DNA from: Dryocola sp032051265
Lineage (GTDB): Bacteria > Pseudomonadota > Gammaproteobacteria > Enterobacterales > Enterobacteriaceae
DNA: 64,000 bases
Direction: 5' to 3'
Assembly: GCA_032051265.1 (NCBI GenBank)
Contig: DAMBYU010000004.1
Coordinates: 186,001-250,000, forward strand
A program made the translations under genes and the position numbers. How positions within the stretch are numbered: the first letter of the stretch is position 1; each line of letters opens with the position of its first letter. Positions 17,189 through 26,659 of this stretch are shown piece after piece. A model generated the notes under the pieces. It was not told the origin of the DNA. It saw nothing but the letters and a program-made list of their open reading frames with translations, and made no database searches.

Positions 17189-18161
17189 AACAATCGCGGT
17201 AACGATGGGCGATCCGGCGGGAATTGGGCCGGAAATCATTATTAAAGCGCTGCTGGCGGATGAACTGAATGGCGCGCCGGCGGTGGTTATTGGCTGCCTG
17301 GCCACTCTGCGGCGCGTTTGCCAGCAGGGTCTGGTTCCCGAGGTGGATTTACGTCCCATCACTCAGGTTTCGCAGGCGCGTTTCGCGCGCGGCGTTATCA
17401 ACGTGCTTGATGAGCCGCTCGAGCAGCCGCAAGAGCTGCTCCCAGGCAAAGTGCAGGCGCAGGCGGGGGATTTGGCCTACCGCTGCGTGAAAAGAGCTAC
17501 TGACCTGGCGATGGCTGGCGAGGTTCACGCTATTGCTACGGCTCCGTTGAATAAGGAAGCTCTGCACACCGCGGGGCATATGTACCCGGGGCACACGGAA
17601 CTGCTGGCGAAGCTGACCAACAGCAAAGACTACGCGATGGTGTTGTACACGGATAAACTTAAGGTGATCCATGTCTCCACCCATATCGCGCTGCGCAAGT
17701 TCCTCGATACGTTGAACCAGACTCGCATTGAAACGGTCATCGGGATTGCCGATAAGTTTCTCCGGCGTGTAGGTTACGCCGCGCCGCGCATTGCCGTTGC
17801 GGGGGTAAATCCTCACGCCGGAGAAAATGGCCTGTTTGGCGATGAAGAGATCAATACCGTCACGCCAGCCATCAATGCGGCGAAAGCGCAGGGGTTAGCG
17901 GTGTTCGGCCCTTGTCCGCCGGATACGGTCTTTTTGCAGGCCTGGGAAGGACAGTACGACATGGTGGTCGCCATGTATCACGATCAGGGGCATATCCCGC
18001 TTAAGCTATTGGGCTTTTATGATGGCGTAAACATTACCGCCGGTCTGCCTTTTATCCGCACCTCGGCGGATCACGGCACCGCTTTTGATATTGCCTGGCA
18101 AGGAAAAGCTAAATCTGAGAGCATGGAGGTCTCGATTAAACTCGCAATGCAACTGGCGTAA
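17175..18161 (+). CDS. pdxA2: 4-phospho-threonate 3-dehydrogenase PdxA2
   Basis: 328 residues of the PdxA family. 'VTMGDPAGIGPEI' opens the protein, metal-binding His residues lie in 'HTELLA' and 'MYHDQGHIPLKLL', and 'GVNPHAGENGLFG' and 'RTSADHGTAFD' are conserved. The enzyme oxidises 4-phospho-threonate with NAD, followed by decarboxylation to dihydroxyacetone phosphate. The operon context separates this paralog from the vitamin B6 biosynthetic PdxA. Start ATG at 17175 has GAGGAG 4 bases upstream and begins inside the end of dtnK, so translation is coupled. Confidence 0.87.
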   Translation: MVTTKTIAVTMGDPAGIGPEIIIKALLADELNGAPAVVIGCLATLRRVCQQGLVPEVDLRPITQVSQARFARGVINVLDEPLEQPQELLPGKVQAQAGDLAYRCVKRATDLAMAGEVHAIATAPLNKEALHTAGHMYPGHTELLAKLTNSKDYAMVLYTDKLKVIHVSTHIALRKFLDTLNQTRIETVIGIADKFLRRVGYAAPRIAVAGVNPHAGENGLFGDEEINTVTPAINAAKAQGLAVFGPCPPDTVFLQAWEGQYDMVVAMYHDQGHIPLKLLGFYDGVNITAGLPFIRTSADHGTAFDIAWQGKAKSESMEVSIKLAMQLA

Positions 18162-18172
18162 GCTCACGAAAA

Positions 18173-18931
18173 ATGAAGAGTAATTATCGTCTTGACCAGA
18201 TTATGGCGGTGTTGAAAAGCCATAATCTGGTGACAGTGGAGCAACTTGTTGAAGCGGTAGACGCTTCTCCGGCAACGATTCGCCGCGATTTGATAAAGCT
18301 GGACGAGCAGGGCGTCATCAGCCGTAGCCACGGCGGCGTTGCGCTTAAGCATTTTGTGCCCATTCAGCCTACCACCTTTGAAAAACAGCAGCGTAACCTC
18401 AAACAGAAACAGGCGATCGCCCGTGAAGCCGCGTCGCTCGTCTCTGCGGGGGATGCCGTTGTGCTGGACGCCGGGACGACGGCGCTGGAGCTGGCACGTT
18501 GCCTGGTCCATCTTCCGCTGCGCGTGTTTACGGCGGATTTGCACATTGCGCTGTTCCTGTCTGAGTTTCGTCAGATTGAAGTGACTATTATTGGCGGCCG
18601 TATCGACGACAGCAGCCAGTCCTGCGTGGGCGATCACGGCAGGAATTTGCTGCGGGCTATTCATCCGGACGTGGCGTTTATGAGCTGCAACTCGTGGAGC
18701 CTGGAGAAGGGCGTTACGACCCCGACCGAAGAGAAAGCGGCGATCAAGCAGGACATTATCGCTAACGCGCGCAAAAAAATTCTCATTGCCGACAGCTCCA
18801 AATATCACCATCACTCGCTGTTTTGCATCGCGCCGCTTAGCGCTTTTACCCATATCGTCAGTGACAGAGCATTGCCCGAACAGGAGGTGAAGCGCCTGAG
18901 CGAGCTGGGTATCCGCCTGCTGCTGGCGTAA
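18173..18931 (+). CDS. DeoR/GlpR-family transcriptional regulator of the acid sugar operon
   Basis: 252 residues: an N-terminal HTH ('RLDQIMAVLKSHNLVTVEQLVEAVDASPATIRRDLIKL') with the GlpR-type 'GVISRSHGGV' wing, then a sugar-phosphate-sensing domain ('DAGTTALELARCL', 'SSKYHHHSLF'). It lies 11 bases after pdxA2, so it is the last gene of the operon and probably autoregulates it. The two TGATT-N6-AATCA elements upstream of kdgT are its best candidate sites. A 7-bp GC hairpin without T-run follows at 18941-18960. Confidence 0.9.
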   Translation: MKSNYRLDQIMAVLKSHNLVTVEQLVEAVDASPATIRRDLIKLDEQGVISRSHGGVALKHFVPIQPTTFEKQQRNLKQKQAIAREAASLVSAGDAVVLDAGTTALELARCLVHLPLRVFTADLHIALFLSEFRQIEVTIIGGRIDDSSQSCVGDHGRNLLRAIHPDVAFMSCNSWSLEKGVTTPTEEKAAIKQDIIANARKKILIADSSKYHHHSLFCIAPLSAFTHIVSDRALPEQEVKRLSELGIRLLLA

Positions 18932-18940
18932 GCTGACTAC

Positions 18941-18960
18941 CGGCAGCTTTTGTGCTGCCG
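18941..18960 (+). terminator. GC hairpin after the DeoR-type gene
   Basis: CGGCAGC (18941-18947) and GCTGCCG (18954-18960) with a 6-base loop. No T-tract follows, so termination would be weak or factor-dependent. Confidence 0.4.
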
Positions 18961-19060
18961 CCCACAAAACCAAAAATCCTTCCCGGCGTTATCGTCTGCG
19001 CTCCAGGCTTTCACGGCATCATAGGGCCTGCTGCGCCCACTGCTGTGAAAGGATTGCTTC

Positions 19061-21835
19061 ATGCGTAAAGACGATTTGCTCACCTTCCTCATTAACCAGA
19101 CCGACTTTTTCGATCCGCACGACGTCAGCGAGATCTTTACCGCAAGCCACCTTGCGCAGCGTTTTGGTTTACAGCGCAACACCGCCAGTCATTATCTCAA
19201 CCAGCTGGTGGCGCAGGGCGTGCTGGTAAAAATCAATACCCGTCCCGTTTACTTCCTGCATAAAGCCAGCTTCGAGCAGCAGTTCTACCGGCTTTCGCGC
19301 ACGGAGTTTGCAAGCATCGATGAGCTGTTGGCAGAGAGTGACGGCGAGCGCGAGCAGCGGGATCATTTTTCCCTGCTGATAGGCCATGAGGGATCGCTGA
19401 AAAAGCCCATTGAGCAGCTTAAAACCGCGCTGTTTTACCCTGACGGCGGCCTGCCGCTGCTGATTACCGGCGACAGCGGCACCGGTAAAAGCTATCTGGC
19501 GCAACTGATGCATGAGTATGCCATCGCGCATGGTCTTATCGAGGCCTGCGCGCCGTTCGTTACCTTTAACTGCGCGCAGTACGCCAGCAACCCGGAGTTG
19601 CTGGCAGGCAACCTGTTTGGCTATGTCAAAGGGGCGTTCACCGGCGCCAGCACCGATAAAGCCGGGGCTTTCGAGGCGGCGGACGGCGGCATCTTATTTC
19701 TTGATGAGGTGCATCGCCTGCATGCCGAAGGGCAGGAGAAGCTTTTCACCTGGCTTGACCGGGGCGAGATCTACCGTCTGGGGGAAACTGCCAGCGGGCA
19801 AAAGGTTTCCGTGCGGCTGATTTTCGCAACCACCGAAGATATTCACAGCACCTTTCTGACCACTTTTATCCGTCGTATTCCTATCCAGGTAGTGCTACCG
19901 GACCTGGAGAACCGCAGCCGTAAAGAGAAGGAAGCGCTGATCCTGCAGTTTTTCTGGCTGGAGGCGAAAAAGGTCGGCCTCGGGCTGAGCCTCAGCCCAC
20001 GCCTGCTATCGGTGCTTGCGCATTATGTCTTCCGCGGCAACGTGGGCGAGCTGAAAAACGTCGTGAAGTATGCGGTGGCTTCGGCGTATGCGAAGCAGGG
20101 CGGTAGGCTGAGGCTGGCCGTCTCTATTCATGATTTACCGGAGCCGGTAATGGCGCAGCTGTCCGCGCTCCACGAAGCCGCCACTGAACGTACCGAGGAT
20201 ATCGTGCTGGATGAAAATACCAGCCTGCCGTGGCTGCTTCAGAGCGAGGACGCGGCGAGGTTACTTATCCACGACGTTCAGCTTAACGTGCTGACGCTGT
20301 TTGAAAAGTACCGCACCGCCCGGCACCCGTGGGATGACATCGAGCTGCGTATCGGGAATGAAATTGAAAACCTGTTTGACCGGCTTATTTTCGAAAATCA
20401 GGACAAGGCCAGTTCGCAGATGCTGCTGCTGGTGACAAGCCAGGTACGCGAAGAGTTTTACCGGCTGGAGAAAAGCCACAGCATTCAGTTTAACGGCAAC
20501 CGCATTTACGCCATCGGGCATTATCTGGTGCACCGGTCAAACCTCGAACCTGCGCGGCTGAATGCTGAACTGTGCAAACAGCTTGACCGTTTTTTGCAGC
20601 AGAAGTATCCACAGCTCTCGCTGTTTTGCGAGGAGGTGCTGGCCTCGCTCACCCGCAGGCTGGATTTACGTATTCAGGCGATGGACCGCGTACTGCTGCT
20701 GCTCTGGCTTAACAAAACCGGCGTACAGACCAGCCAGTTGGTCACCAAAGCCGTGATCCTGGCGCACGGCTACGCCACCGCCAGCAGTATCGCGAACGTG
20801 GCAAACCGGCTATTAAAACAGACCGTCTATGAATCATTTGATATGCCGCTGGACGTGACGCCTGAAGCCATCGCCCAGCAGGTTACGCAGTACGTGGAGC
20901 GTAACGCGCAGGCCAGCAGCCTGGTGATTCTGGTGGATATGGGATCGCTTAACGATATCCACCACTATTTCAGCCGTAAGGTCACGATGCCGGTGGTCAT
21001 TATCAACAACGTTTCCACGCGCATGGCGCTGTACGTTGGGGAGCGTATTTTGCAGGGCGACTATCTGGAAACCATCGCCAGCGACATAGCCGCAGATTTG
21101 CCGGTGGAACATAAAATTGTCTGGCCTGAGCTGAACAAGCCAAAAGCGATTATCACGACCTGCGCGACCGGGATTGGCGCCGCCAGCAATTTGAGCAGCC
21201 TGCTGAAAGCAAGTATTCCCCAGGAGCTGGGCATCGAGGTGGTGGCCTATGAGTACGATACGCTGGCGGAAAACAAACGGCGTGAGCCGATCTTTTCCCG
21301 GTTTGAGGTGCTGGCGCTGGTCGGGACGCTCGATCCCACTATCCCCGATGTGCCTTATATTTCGCTGGATACGCTGATTTCCGGGCAGGGCAACGATACG
21401 CTGCTGGCGCTGTTTGGGGCGATAACCACCCCGGGGAACGTGTTGTTGATTAACGAACGTATCGTGAAGAACTTCTCTTTGCGCCGGGTTATCGAGTCGG
21501 TGACCATTCTGGATACCAGCAAGGTGATTAATCAGGTTGAGCAGTTCCTGGCGCGCTATCAGCATCTGGCCGCCGTCAGCGTGCCCAATGACCGTAAGGT
21601 TGCGCTCTATATCCACGTCAGCTGCCTGATTGAACGGCTGATTCGCCAGGCGGCTATCCAGAGCTATGCCGGTCGTCGCGCGCAGTGTCAACGGAAACAT
21701 CTCGCCGCGCTGTGCGAGGCGTTTAGTGTCATTGAGGCCAGCTATAGTGTCAAAATCCCCGAAGCCGAGCTGTTTTATATCCACGATATTCTGCATTTAG
21801 AAACTGAATTTCTTCAGTACGATCAAGAGTTTTAG
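19061..21835 (+). CDS. gfrR: Sigma-54-dependent PRD-containing activator of the gfr PTS operon (LevR/DgaR type)
   Basis: 924 residues. Order of domains: N-terminal HTH (~20-60); AAA+ sigma-54 interaction domain with Walker A 'GDSGTGKS' at 137-144, the sigma-54 contact loop GAFTGA at 191-196 and Walker B 'GGILFLDEVH' near 210; a first PTS regulation domain; an EIIA-Man-like domain; an EIIB-like Cys segment ('AIITTCATGIGAASN'); and a second PRD near the C-terminus. Such proteins are switched by PTS phosphorylation. A sigma-54 promoter lies 48 bases after the stop, directly before a mannose-family PTS operon, so this is its activator. In Salmonella the corresponding gene is gfrR. Symbol based on the downstream gene set. 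Confidence 0.88.
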   Translation: MRKDDLLTFLINQTDFFDPHDVSEIFTASHLAQRFGLQRNTASHYLNQLVAQGVLVKINTRPVYFLHKASFEQQFYRLSRTEFASIDELLAESDGEREQRDHFSLLIGHEGSLKKPIEQLKTALFYPDGGLPLLITGDSGTGKSYLAQLMHEYAIAHGLIEACAPFVTFNCAQYASNPELLAGNLFGYVKGAFTGASTDKAGAFEAADGGILFLDEVHRLHAEGQEKLFTWLDRGEIYRLGETASGQKVSVRLIFATTEDIHSTFLTTFIRRIPIQVVLPDLENRSRKEKEALILQFFWLEAKKVGLGLSLSPRLLSVLAHYVFRGNVGELKNVVKYAVASAYAKQGGRLRLAVSIHDLPEPVMAQLSALHEAATERTEDIVLDENTSLPWLLQSEDAARLLIHDVQLNVLTLFEKYRTARHPWDDIELRIGNEIENLFDRLIFENQDKASSQMLLLVTSQVREEFYRLEKSHSIQFNGNRIYAIGHYLVHRSNLEPARLNAELCKQLDRFLQQKYPQLSLFCEEVLASLTRRLDLRIQAMDRVLLLLWLNKTGVQTSQLVTKAVILAHGYATASSIANVANRLLKQTVYESFDMPLDVTPEAIAQQVTQYVERNAQASSLVILVDMGSLNDIHHYFSRKVTMPVVIINNVSTRMALYVGERILQGDYLETIASDIAADLPVEHKIVWPELNKPKAIITTCATGIGAASNLSSLLKASIPQELGIEVVAYEYDTLAENKRREPIFSRFEVLALVGTLDPTIPDVPYISLDTLISGQGNDTLLALFGAITTPGNVLLINERIVKNFSLRRVIESVTILDTSKVINQVEQFLARYQHLAAVSVPNDRKVALYIHVSCLIERLIRQAAIQSYAGRRAQCQRKHLAALCEAFSVIEASYSVKIPEAELFYIHDILHLETEFLQYDQEF

Positions 21836-21883
21836 CGCTTTCCTGCCCGCCTGCGCCTCACCTTACCGCTGTGCCACTATTCC

Positions 21884-21899
21884 TGGCATGGCGGTTGCA
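21884..21899 (+). promoter_or_regulatory. Sigma-54 (-24/-12) promoter of the gfr operon
   Basis: TGGCAT (21884-21889), 5 bases, TTGCA (21895-21899): one mismatch from the consensus TGGCAC-N5-TTGCA. Transcription should start near 21910, about 30 bases before gfrA. The upstream activator sites must lie in the gfrR 3' end. I could not pin them down. Confidence 0.88.
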
Positions 21900-21938
21900 A
21901 TTACCTCCTTAACAGGTGGAATTTATTTCGAGGTCAGG

Positions 21939-22361
21939 ATGCAACGACACTATATATTTGCCAGCCACGGCACGTTTGCCAGCGGTATTCTCAATTCGGT
22001 TGAGCTTATTCTGGGCAAGCAAAATAATATCCATACGTTATGTGCCTATATTAATGAAGGCGAGGATTTAACCGAGCAGGTTAATAATCTTGTCGCTTCC
22101 TTTCCGGTTCAGGATGAGCTGGTGGTGCTAACCGATATTTTTGCCGGCAGCGTAAATAACGAGTTTATTCGTTTTATTAATCGCCCTGGTTTCCATCTTA
22201 TTGCCGGTCTTAATCTCCCGCTAATCATTGAGATGCTTATTGTGCCTCAGGATGAAGAGGCGGCATCACTGATTGTCGATTCCCTGGCCAACGCCCGCGA
22301 GAGCATTCAGTACTGCAATCATACGATTGATGCGGCACTGGTTGCGGATAAAGACTTTTAA
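21939..22361 (+). CDS. gfrA: Mannose-family PTS EIIA component
   Basis: 140 residues, the size of single-domain EIIA-Man. The phosphorylated His is His10 in 'FASHGTFASGI'. 'VVLTDIFAGSVNNEF' is the conserved second motif. It receives phosphate from HPr and passes it to the EIIB encoded next. Start ATG at 21939 follows GAGGTCAGG. The longer frame from 21888 would begin upstream of the sigma-54 transcription start and cannot be the true start. Confidence 0.87.
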   Translation: MQRHYIFASHGTFASGILNSVELILGKQNNIHTLCAYINEGEDLTEQVNNLVASFPVQDELVVLTDIFAGSVNNEFIRFINRPGFHLIAGLNLPLIIEMLIVPQDEEAASLIVDSLANARESIQYCNHTIDAALVADKDF

Positions 22362-22376
22362 CTGAGGATCATAAAA

Positions 22377-22850
22377 ATGATAACGCTTCTGCGTGTTGAC
22401 CATCGCTTACTCCACGGCCAGGTCGCTTTCTCCTGGACGCAGTACATAGGTGCCGACTGCATTTTGATCGCCAACGATGCGGTGATGGAGGACGATTTGC
22501 GTAAAACCACCATCAAACTTGCCAAACCGCCAGCGGTAAAACTGGTGATGAAGAATATCGCTGATGCGATTGCCGCCATCAAAAGCGGCGTCACGGATAA
22601 ATATAAATTATTTATCGTCGTGGAGTCGGTTGAGGATGCCTGGCGGCTGGCCAGCGCCGTCCCGGAAATAAAGAGTATTAATTTAGGCGGTATTAAAGCC
22701 AAAGCGGGTAGCCAGAATATTTCCAAAGCGATAAACGTCCTGCCTGAGGAGATTGCTTTGCTAAATGAACTGGTTAAAGCGGGTACGGAAGTGGAAATCC
22801 GGCAGGTGCCTAACGACAGGAAATTATTATTCACCGAGTGTGTTGAATAG
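22377..22850 (+). CDS. gfrB: Mannose-family PTS EIIB component
   Basis: 157 residues, typical EIIB-Man length. The active-site His is His13 in 'RVDHRLLHGQVAFSW'. 'CILIANDAVMEDDLRKTTIKLAKPP' type sequence and 'INLGGIKAKAGSQN' are conserved in the family. It transfers phosphate to the sugar moiety during transport. It is 15 bases after gfrA. Confidence 0.88.
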   Translation: MITLLRVDHRLLHGQVAFSWTQYIGADCILIANDAVMEDDLRKTTIKLAKPPAVKLVMKNIADAIAAIKSGVTDKYKLFIVVESVEDAWRLASAVPEIKSINLGGIKAKAGSQNISKAINVLPEEIALLNELVKAGTEVEIRQVPNDRKLLFTECVE

Positions 22851-22863
22851 TGAGGGACGCATT

Positions 22864-23643
22864 ATGTTAGAAGCATTACTGCTTGGCCTGGTGGCGTTTA
22901 TTGCTCAGTCCGAATATGCCTTAGGCACGTCGTTAATATCCCGTCCGATTGTCACCGGTTTCCTCACCGGGCTGGTTTTAGGCGACGTGCAAACTGGCGT
23001 CGTTATGGGGGCGACCCTTGAACTGGCGTTTATCGGCTCGTTCTCCGTGGGCGCCTCCATTCCACCGGATGTGGTAACCGGCGGGATTCTCGGCGTGGCC
23101 TTTGCCATCACCTCGGGCGCCGGGACGGAAACCGCGCTGCTGCTGGGCTTACCGATAGCCACGCTAACGCTGGTGCTGAAAAACGTCTACCTGGGGCTGT
23201 TTATCCCGACGCTGAACCAGAAGGCGGACGCTTATGCCGAGCAGGCGGATACGCGCGGCATTGAGCGGATGCATTTAATTGCCGGTTTTGGGCTTTCGCT
23301 GATGCTGGCGACCGTGGTGACCGTCTCCTTTATGGTGGGCAGCGGCGCGGTGAAGAGCCTGCTGGACGCTATTCCGGAGTTCATCAAGCACGGGCTGAGC
23401 GTGGCCACGGGCATCATTCCCGCGCTGGGCTTTGCCATGCTGGCTCGCCTGCTGATCAACAAGAAGGTCGCGCCTTACTTCTTCCTGGGGTTCGTGCTGA
23501 TGGCCTATCTGAAAATCCCGGTTACCGGTATCGCCATTTTGGGTGCCATCACGGCCGTAGTGATGGTGAACGTAACGCAATTTAATTCCCCCCGCCCGAC
23601 TGCGGCGCAAGGAGTCCAGAATGACGATGAAGATGATTTCTGA
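22864..23643 (+). CDS. gfrC: Mannose-family PTS EIIC component
   Basis: 259 residues, multi-spanning membrane protein. Hallmarks: 'LLGLVAFIAQSEYALGTSLISRP', 'GLVLGDVQTGVVMGATLELAFIG', 'SVGASIPPDVVTGG'. EIIC and EIID together form the substrate channel in this family. Start ATG at 22864 is preceded by GAGGGA. The end overlaps gfrD by 23 bases. Confidence 0.9.
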   Translation: MLEALLLGLVAFIAQSEYALGTSLISRPIVTGFLTGLVLGDVQTGVVMGATLELAFIGSFSVGASIPPDVVTGGILGVAFAITSGAGTETALLLGLPIATLTLVLKNVYLGLFIPTLNQKADAYAEQADTRGIERMHLIAGFGLSLMLATVVTVSFMVGSGAVKSLLDAIPEFIKHGLSVATGIIPALGFAMLARLLINKKVAPYFFLGFVLMAYLKIPVTGIAILGAITAVVMVNVTQFNSPRPTAAQGVQNDDEDDF

Positions 23644-24469
23644 GGAAACTCAGACGGCAGAGCAGAGCACAAACGCCATCACGGATAAAGAGCTGCGGAG
23701 CGTGTTCTGGCGTTCTTTCCAGATGGAGTTCTCCTGGAACTACGAGCGGCAGATGAACCTGGCGTTTGTCTACGCCATGATCCCGGTGCTTAAAAAGCTC
23801 TATACCCGTAAAGAGGATCTGGCCTGCGCGCTCAAGCGTCACCTGGTGTTCTTTAATACCACGCCGCATATCGTTACGCTGATCCTTGGTATTACCGCGG
23901 CGATGGAAGAGAAAAACAGCGGTTCGAAGGGCATGGATGCGGCATCCGTCGATAGCGTGAAAGCATCGCTGATGGGGCCGCTGGCAGGGCTCGGAGACTC
24001 TTTCTTCTGGGGAACGCTGCGCCTGATTGCCACGGGCATTGGCACAAGCCTTGCGCTGAAGGGAAGCATGCTCGGACCGATCCTTTTCCTGCTGGTGTTT
24101 AACATCCCACATCTGGCGGTGCGCTTCCTGTTTACCCGCTGGGGCTACGTGCTGGGGACCGGCGTCCTGCAACGCATCCAGAAGAGCGGGATGATGGAAA
24201 GCCTGACCTACGGCGCTTCGATAATCGGCCTGATGGTGGTGGGTGCCATGACCGCCTCGATGATTAATATCACCATTCCCGTCACCTTTGGGACGGGGGA
24301 GGCGAAAACGCACGTTCAGGACATCATTAACGACGTTATGCCTGCGCTATTACCTCTGCTGAGCTTCGGTGTCGTCTACTGGCTGCTGGGGCGAAAAGTG
24401 AAGCCGTTAGCCATTCTTGGCGGCATGGCTGTGGTGGGAATATTCGGTTCGTGGATTGGGTTATTCTGA
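23621..24469 (+). CDS. gfrD: Mannose-family PTS EIID component
   Basis: 282 residues. 'RSFQMEFSWNYERQMNLAFVYAMIPVLKKLY' and 'FFNTTPHIVTLILG' near the N-terminus and 'GPLAGLGDSFFWGTLR' in the middle are EIID signatures. C-terminal half has several membrane segments. AAGGAG lies before the ATG inside the gfrC end, so translation is coupled. Confidence 0.92.
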   Translation: MTMKMISEETQTAEQSTNAITDKELRSVFWRSFQMEFSWNYERQMNLAFVYAMIPVLKKLYTRKEDLACALKRHLVFFNTTPHIVTLILGITAAMEEKNSGSKGMDAASVDSVKASLMGPLAGLGDSFFWGTLRLIATGIGTSLALKGSMLGPILFLLVFNIPHLAVRFLFTRWGYVLGTGVLQRIQKSGMMESLTYGASIIGLMVVGAMTASMINITIPVTFGTGEAKTHVQDIINDVMPALLPLLSFGVVYWLLGRKVKPLAILGGMAVVGIFGSWIGLF

Positions 24470-24479
24470 GGAAAAGATT

Positions 24480-25541
24480 ATGGCAACCATGTTGGACTAT
24501 ATCGATCGGGAGTCAGAGGCGCTGACGGTTATATTGCAGGAATATCCGGACAAGCTTGCGCCATTGAGAGCTTATCTGGAAACCAGACCGGTAAATAAAA
24601 TTATGCTTCTCGCGACGGGTTCATCTTATAACGCAGCGCTGTGCGCCAGATATTATTTTGAAGATCGTTTCGGTATTCTGGTCGATATTAAAGAGCCGTA
24701 TAATTTCACCCATTATGAACGTGTCGATCCGGCAACGGATTTAGTCATTGCGGTGTCCCAGAGTGGGAAAAGTTCTTCCACGCTGGAGGCCATCAAAAAG
24801 GTCCAGGCGCTGAGTATTCCAGTCTTTTGCCTGACATCCAGCCCTGCAAGCCCGGCGGCTAAACAGGCGGATGGCGTACTGGATATTAATACCGGGCTTG
24901 AAAGCGTGGGTTACGTGACGCGTGGCTTTAGCGCCACGGTCCTGAATCTGCTATTAATCGCCCTGATGGCGGCCGAAAAGCGAGGGCTGGTTACGCAAGC
25001 CGAACGGGAGGAATCCCTTGCAAGCCTGCAGGAGGCGGCGCAGGCGATACCGGCCGTCATCGACAAAACCAATGCGTTTATCGCCCGTCACCGGCAGCAT
25101 TTTATCCAGGCATCACGCTTTGTCGCCATCGGCTATGGCGCGCTGGTAGGCGTGGCGAAGGAGTGCGAAACCAAATTTACGGAAACCGTGCGCCTGCCTT
25201 CCGGCGGCTTCGAGCTGGAGGCTTATATGCATGGTCCGTACCTTGAGGCCAACGCAAGCCACACGCTGTTCTTCATTGAGGATCAACCCCATGCGCGAAG
25301 CGCTGCATTACGCGATTACATGCGCCCAGCCGTCGATGCCGTTTTTACCGTCACCCTGACGGCTGAGAATAACGATGAAAATACCCTGGCGCTGGATTTC
25401 CCGTTAACCCATAACTTTGCACCTTTATTATTAATCGTACCCTTCCAGCTGCTGGCTTTTAATATTGCAACAGCGAAAGGAATAGATTTAAGCGTGCGTA
25501 TTTTTGATGATTTCGACAAAGTGCTTAAAAGCAAAATTTAA
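24480..25541 (+). CDS. gfrE: SIS-domain deglycase, GfrE-like (glucoselysine 6-phosphate type)
   Basis: 353 residues with two SIS (sugar isomerase) domains, as in glutamine-fructose-6-phosphate transaminase without the glutaminase part. Motifs: 'LLATGSSYNAALCARYYFED' and 'VIAVSQSGKSSSTLEAIKK' in SIS1, 'ECETKFTETVRLPSGGFELEAYMHGP' in SIS2. In Salmonella gfrE follows the PTS genes and splits glucoselysine 6-phosphate. Here it is 10 bases after gfrD. The exact substrate is inferred from operon order. An alternative start is the ATG at 24489. Confidence 0.78.
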   Translation: MATMLDYIDRESEALTVILQEYPDKLAPLRAYLETRPVNKIMLLATGSSYNAALCARYYFEDRFGILVDIKEPYNFTHYERVDPATDLVIAVSQSGKSSSTLEAIKKVQALSIPVFCLTSSPASPAAKQADGVLDINTGLESVGYVTRGFSATVLNLLLIALMAAEKRGLVTQAEREESLASLQEAAQAIPAVIDKTNAFIARHRQHFIQASRFVAIGYGALVGVAKECETKFTETVRLPSGGFELEAYMHGPYLEANASHTLFFIEDQPHARSAALRDYMRPAVDAVFTVTLTAENNDENTLALDFPLTHNFAPLLLIVPFQLLAFNIATAKGIDLSVRIFDDFDKVLKSKI

Positions 25542-25562
25542 TTCCTTTTCAGGAGAATAGCC

Positions 25563-26573
25563 ATGTTAGGTTTTAATCAGGACGAGTACCTGACCAGTGC
25601 TCGTGACATTATCTCTGCGCGTAATATTGCTGAACAGGTTGCGGAGAATATTCATCGCGAAGGGTTCAGTAATCTCTTTTTTGCATCGGTGGGCGGTTCT
25701 CTGGCACCGATGATGGCGATGCAGGAATTCGCCAAAGAGGTGACGGCGCTGCCGGTTTATACCGAGCAGGCGGCGGAATTAATCTGTAAGGGAAATAAAA
25801 AGCTGAATAAAGACTCGGTGGTGATTACGCTTTCAAAATCGGGAGATACCAAAGAGTCTGTGGCTATTGCGCAGTGGTGTAAAGCGCAGGGAATTCGCGT
25901 GGTAGCAATCACCAGGAACGCCGATTCACCGCTGGCTGATGCCGCAACCTGGCATATCCCCATGCAGCATAAAAACGGCGTGGAATATGAGTACATGCTG
26001 CTTTACTGGCTGTTCTTCCGTCTGGTTGCGCTTAACGGCGAATTTTGCGGCTACGATCGTTTTGCCAGCCAGCTGGAGCTGCTGCCGGAAAATCTGCTGC
26101 AGGCCAAACGCCAGTTCAACGATCGCGCCGATGAAATCGCCAGCCGCTACCATAGCGCGGATTACATGATGTGGATTGGCGGCGCGGAGATGTGGGGCGA
26201 GGTCTATCTGTTCTCAATGTGTATTCTGGAAGAGATGCAGTGGAAACGCACCAAATCAGTCAGTTCGGCGGAGTTTTTCCACGGCACGCTGGAGCTGCTG
26301 GAAAAAGATGTCCCGCTGTTTCTGGTGAAAGGGGAAGGGAAGTGCCGTCAGCTCGACGATCGCGTTGAAGCCTTTGCCGGCAAAATAACGGATAACCTGG
26401 TGGTTATCGATCCTCGCGAGTTTACACTCAGCGGCATTGATGATGAATTCCGCTGGATACTGGCGCCGTGCGTGGCTTCCACCCTGCTGGTGGACAGGCT
26501 TGCCGCCCATTTTGAGCACTATACGGGGCACAGTCTGGATATTCGCCGCTACTACCGACAGTTTGATTATTAA
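25563..26573 (+). CDS. gfrF: SIS-domain deglycase, GfrF/FrlB-like (fructoselysine 6-phosphate type)
   Basis: 336 residues, SIS-domain protein similar in design to FrlB. 'FFASVGGSLAPMMAMQEFAKE', 'VVITLSKSGDTKESVAIAQW', and 'SVSSAEFFHGTLELLEKD' are visible. It would cleave fructoselysine 6-phosphate to lysine and glucose 6-phosphate. AGGAG lies 7 bases before the start. It ends the operon, with a strong terminator 58 bases on. Confidence 0.8.
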   Translation: MLGFNQDEYLTSARDIISARNIAEQVAENIHREGFSNLFFASVGGSLAPMMAMQEFAKEVTALPVYTEQAAELICKGNKKLNKDSVVITLSKSGDTKESVAIAQWCKAQGIRVVAITRNADSPLADAATWHIPMQHKNGVEYEYMLLYWLFFRLVALNGEFCGYDRFASQLELLPENLLQAKRQFNDRADEIASRYHSADYMMWIGGAEMWGEVYLFSMCILEEMQWKRTKSVSSAEFFHGTLELLEKDVPLFLVKGEGKCRQLDDRVEAFAGKITDNLVVIDPREFTLSGIDDEFRWILAPCVASTLLVDRLAAHFEHYTGHSLDIRRYYRQFDY

Positions 26574-26631
26574 TACGAGGCAGTCTGAGATGGCTGAAAA
26601 GCACGTTTTTCGGCTCTCCGTCATCAATGTG

Positions 26632-26656
26632 GGCTGCCCTTTGCGGCAGCCTTTTT
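26632..26656 (+). terminator. Terminator of the gfr operon
   Basis: GGCTGCC (26632-26638), loop, GGCAGCC (26645-26651) and T5 (26652-26656). Confidence 0.88.
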
Positions 26657-26659
26657 CAT

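Noticed and set aside
20834..21796. 320-codon minus-strand ORF
   Set aside because: Lies fully antisense to gfrR, whose domains are clear; composition is that of a shadow frame.
23582..24313. 243-codon minus-strand ORF
   Set aside because: Antisense to gfrD; no ribosome site or domain.
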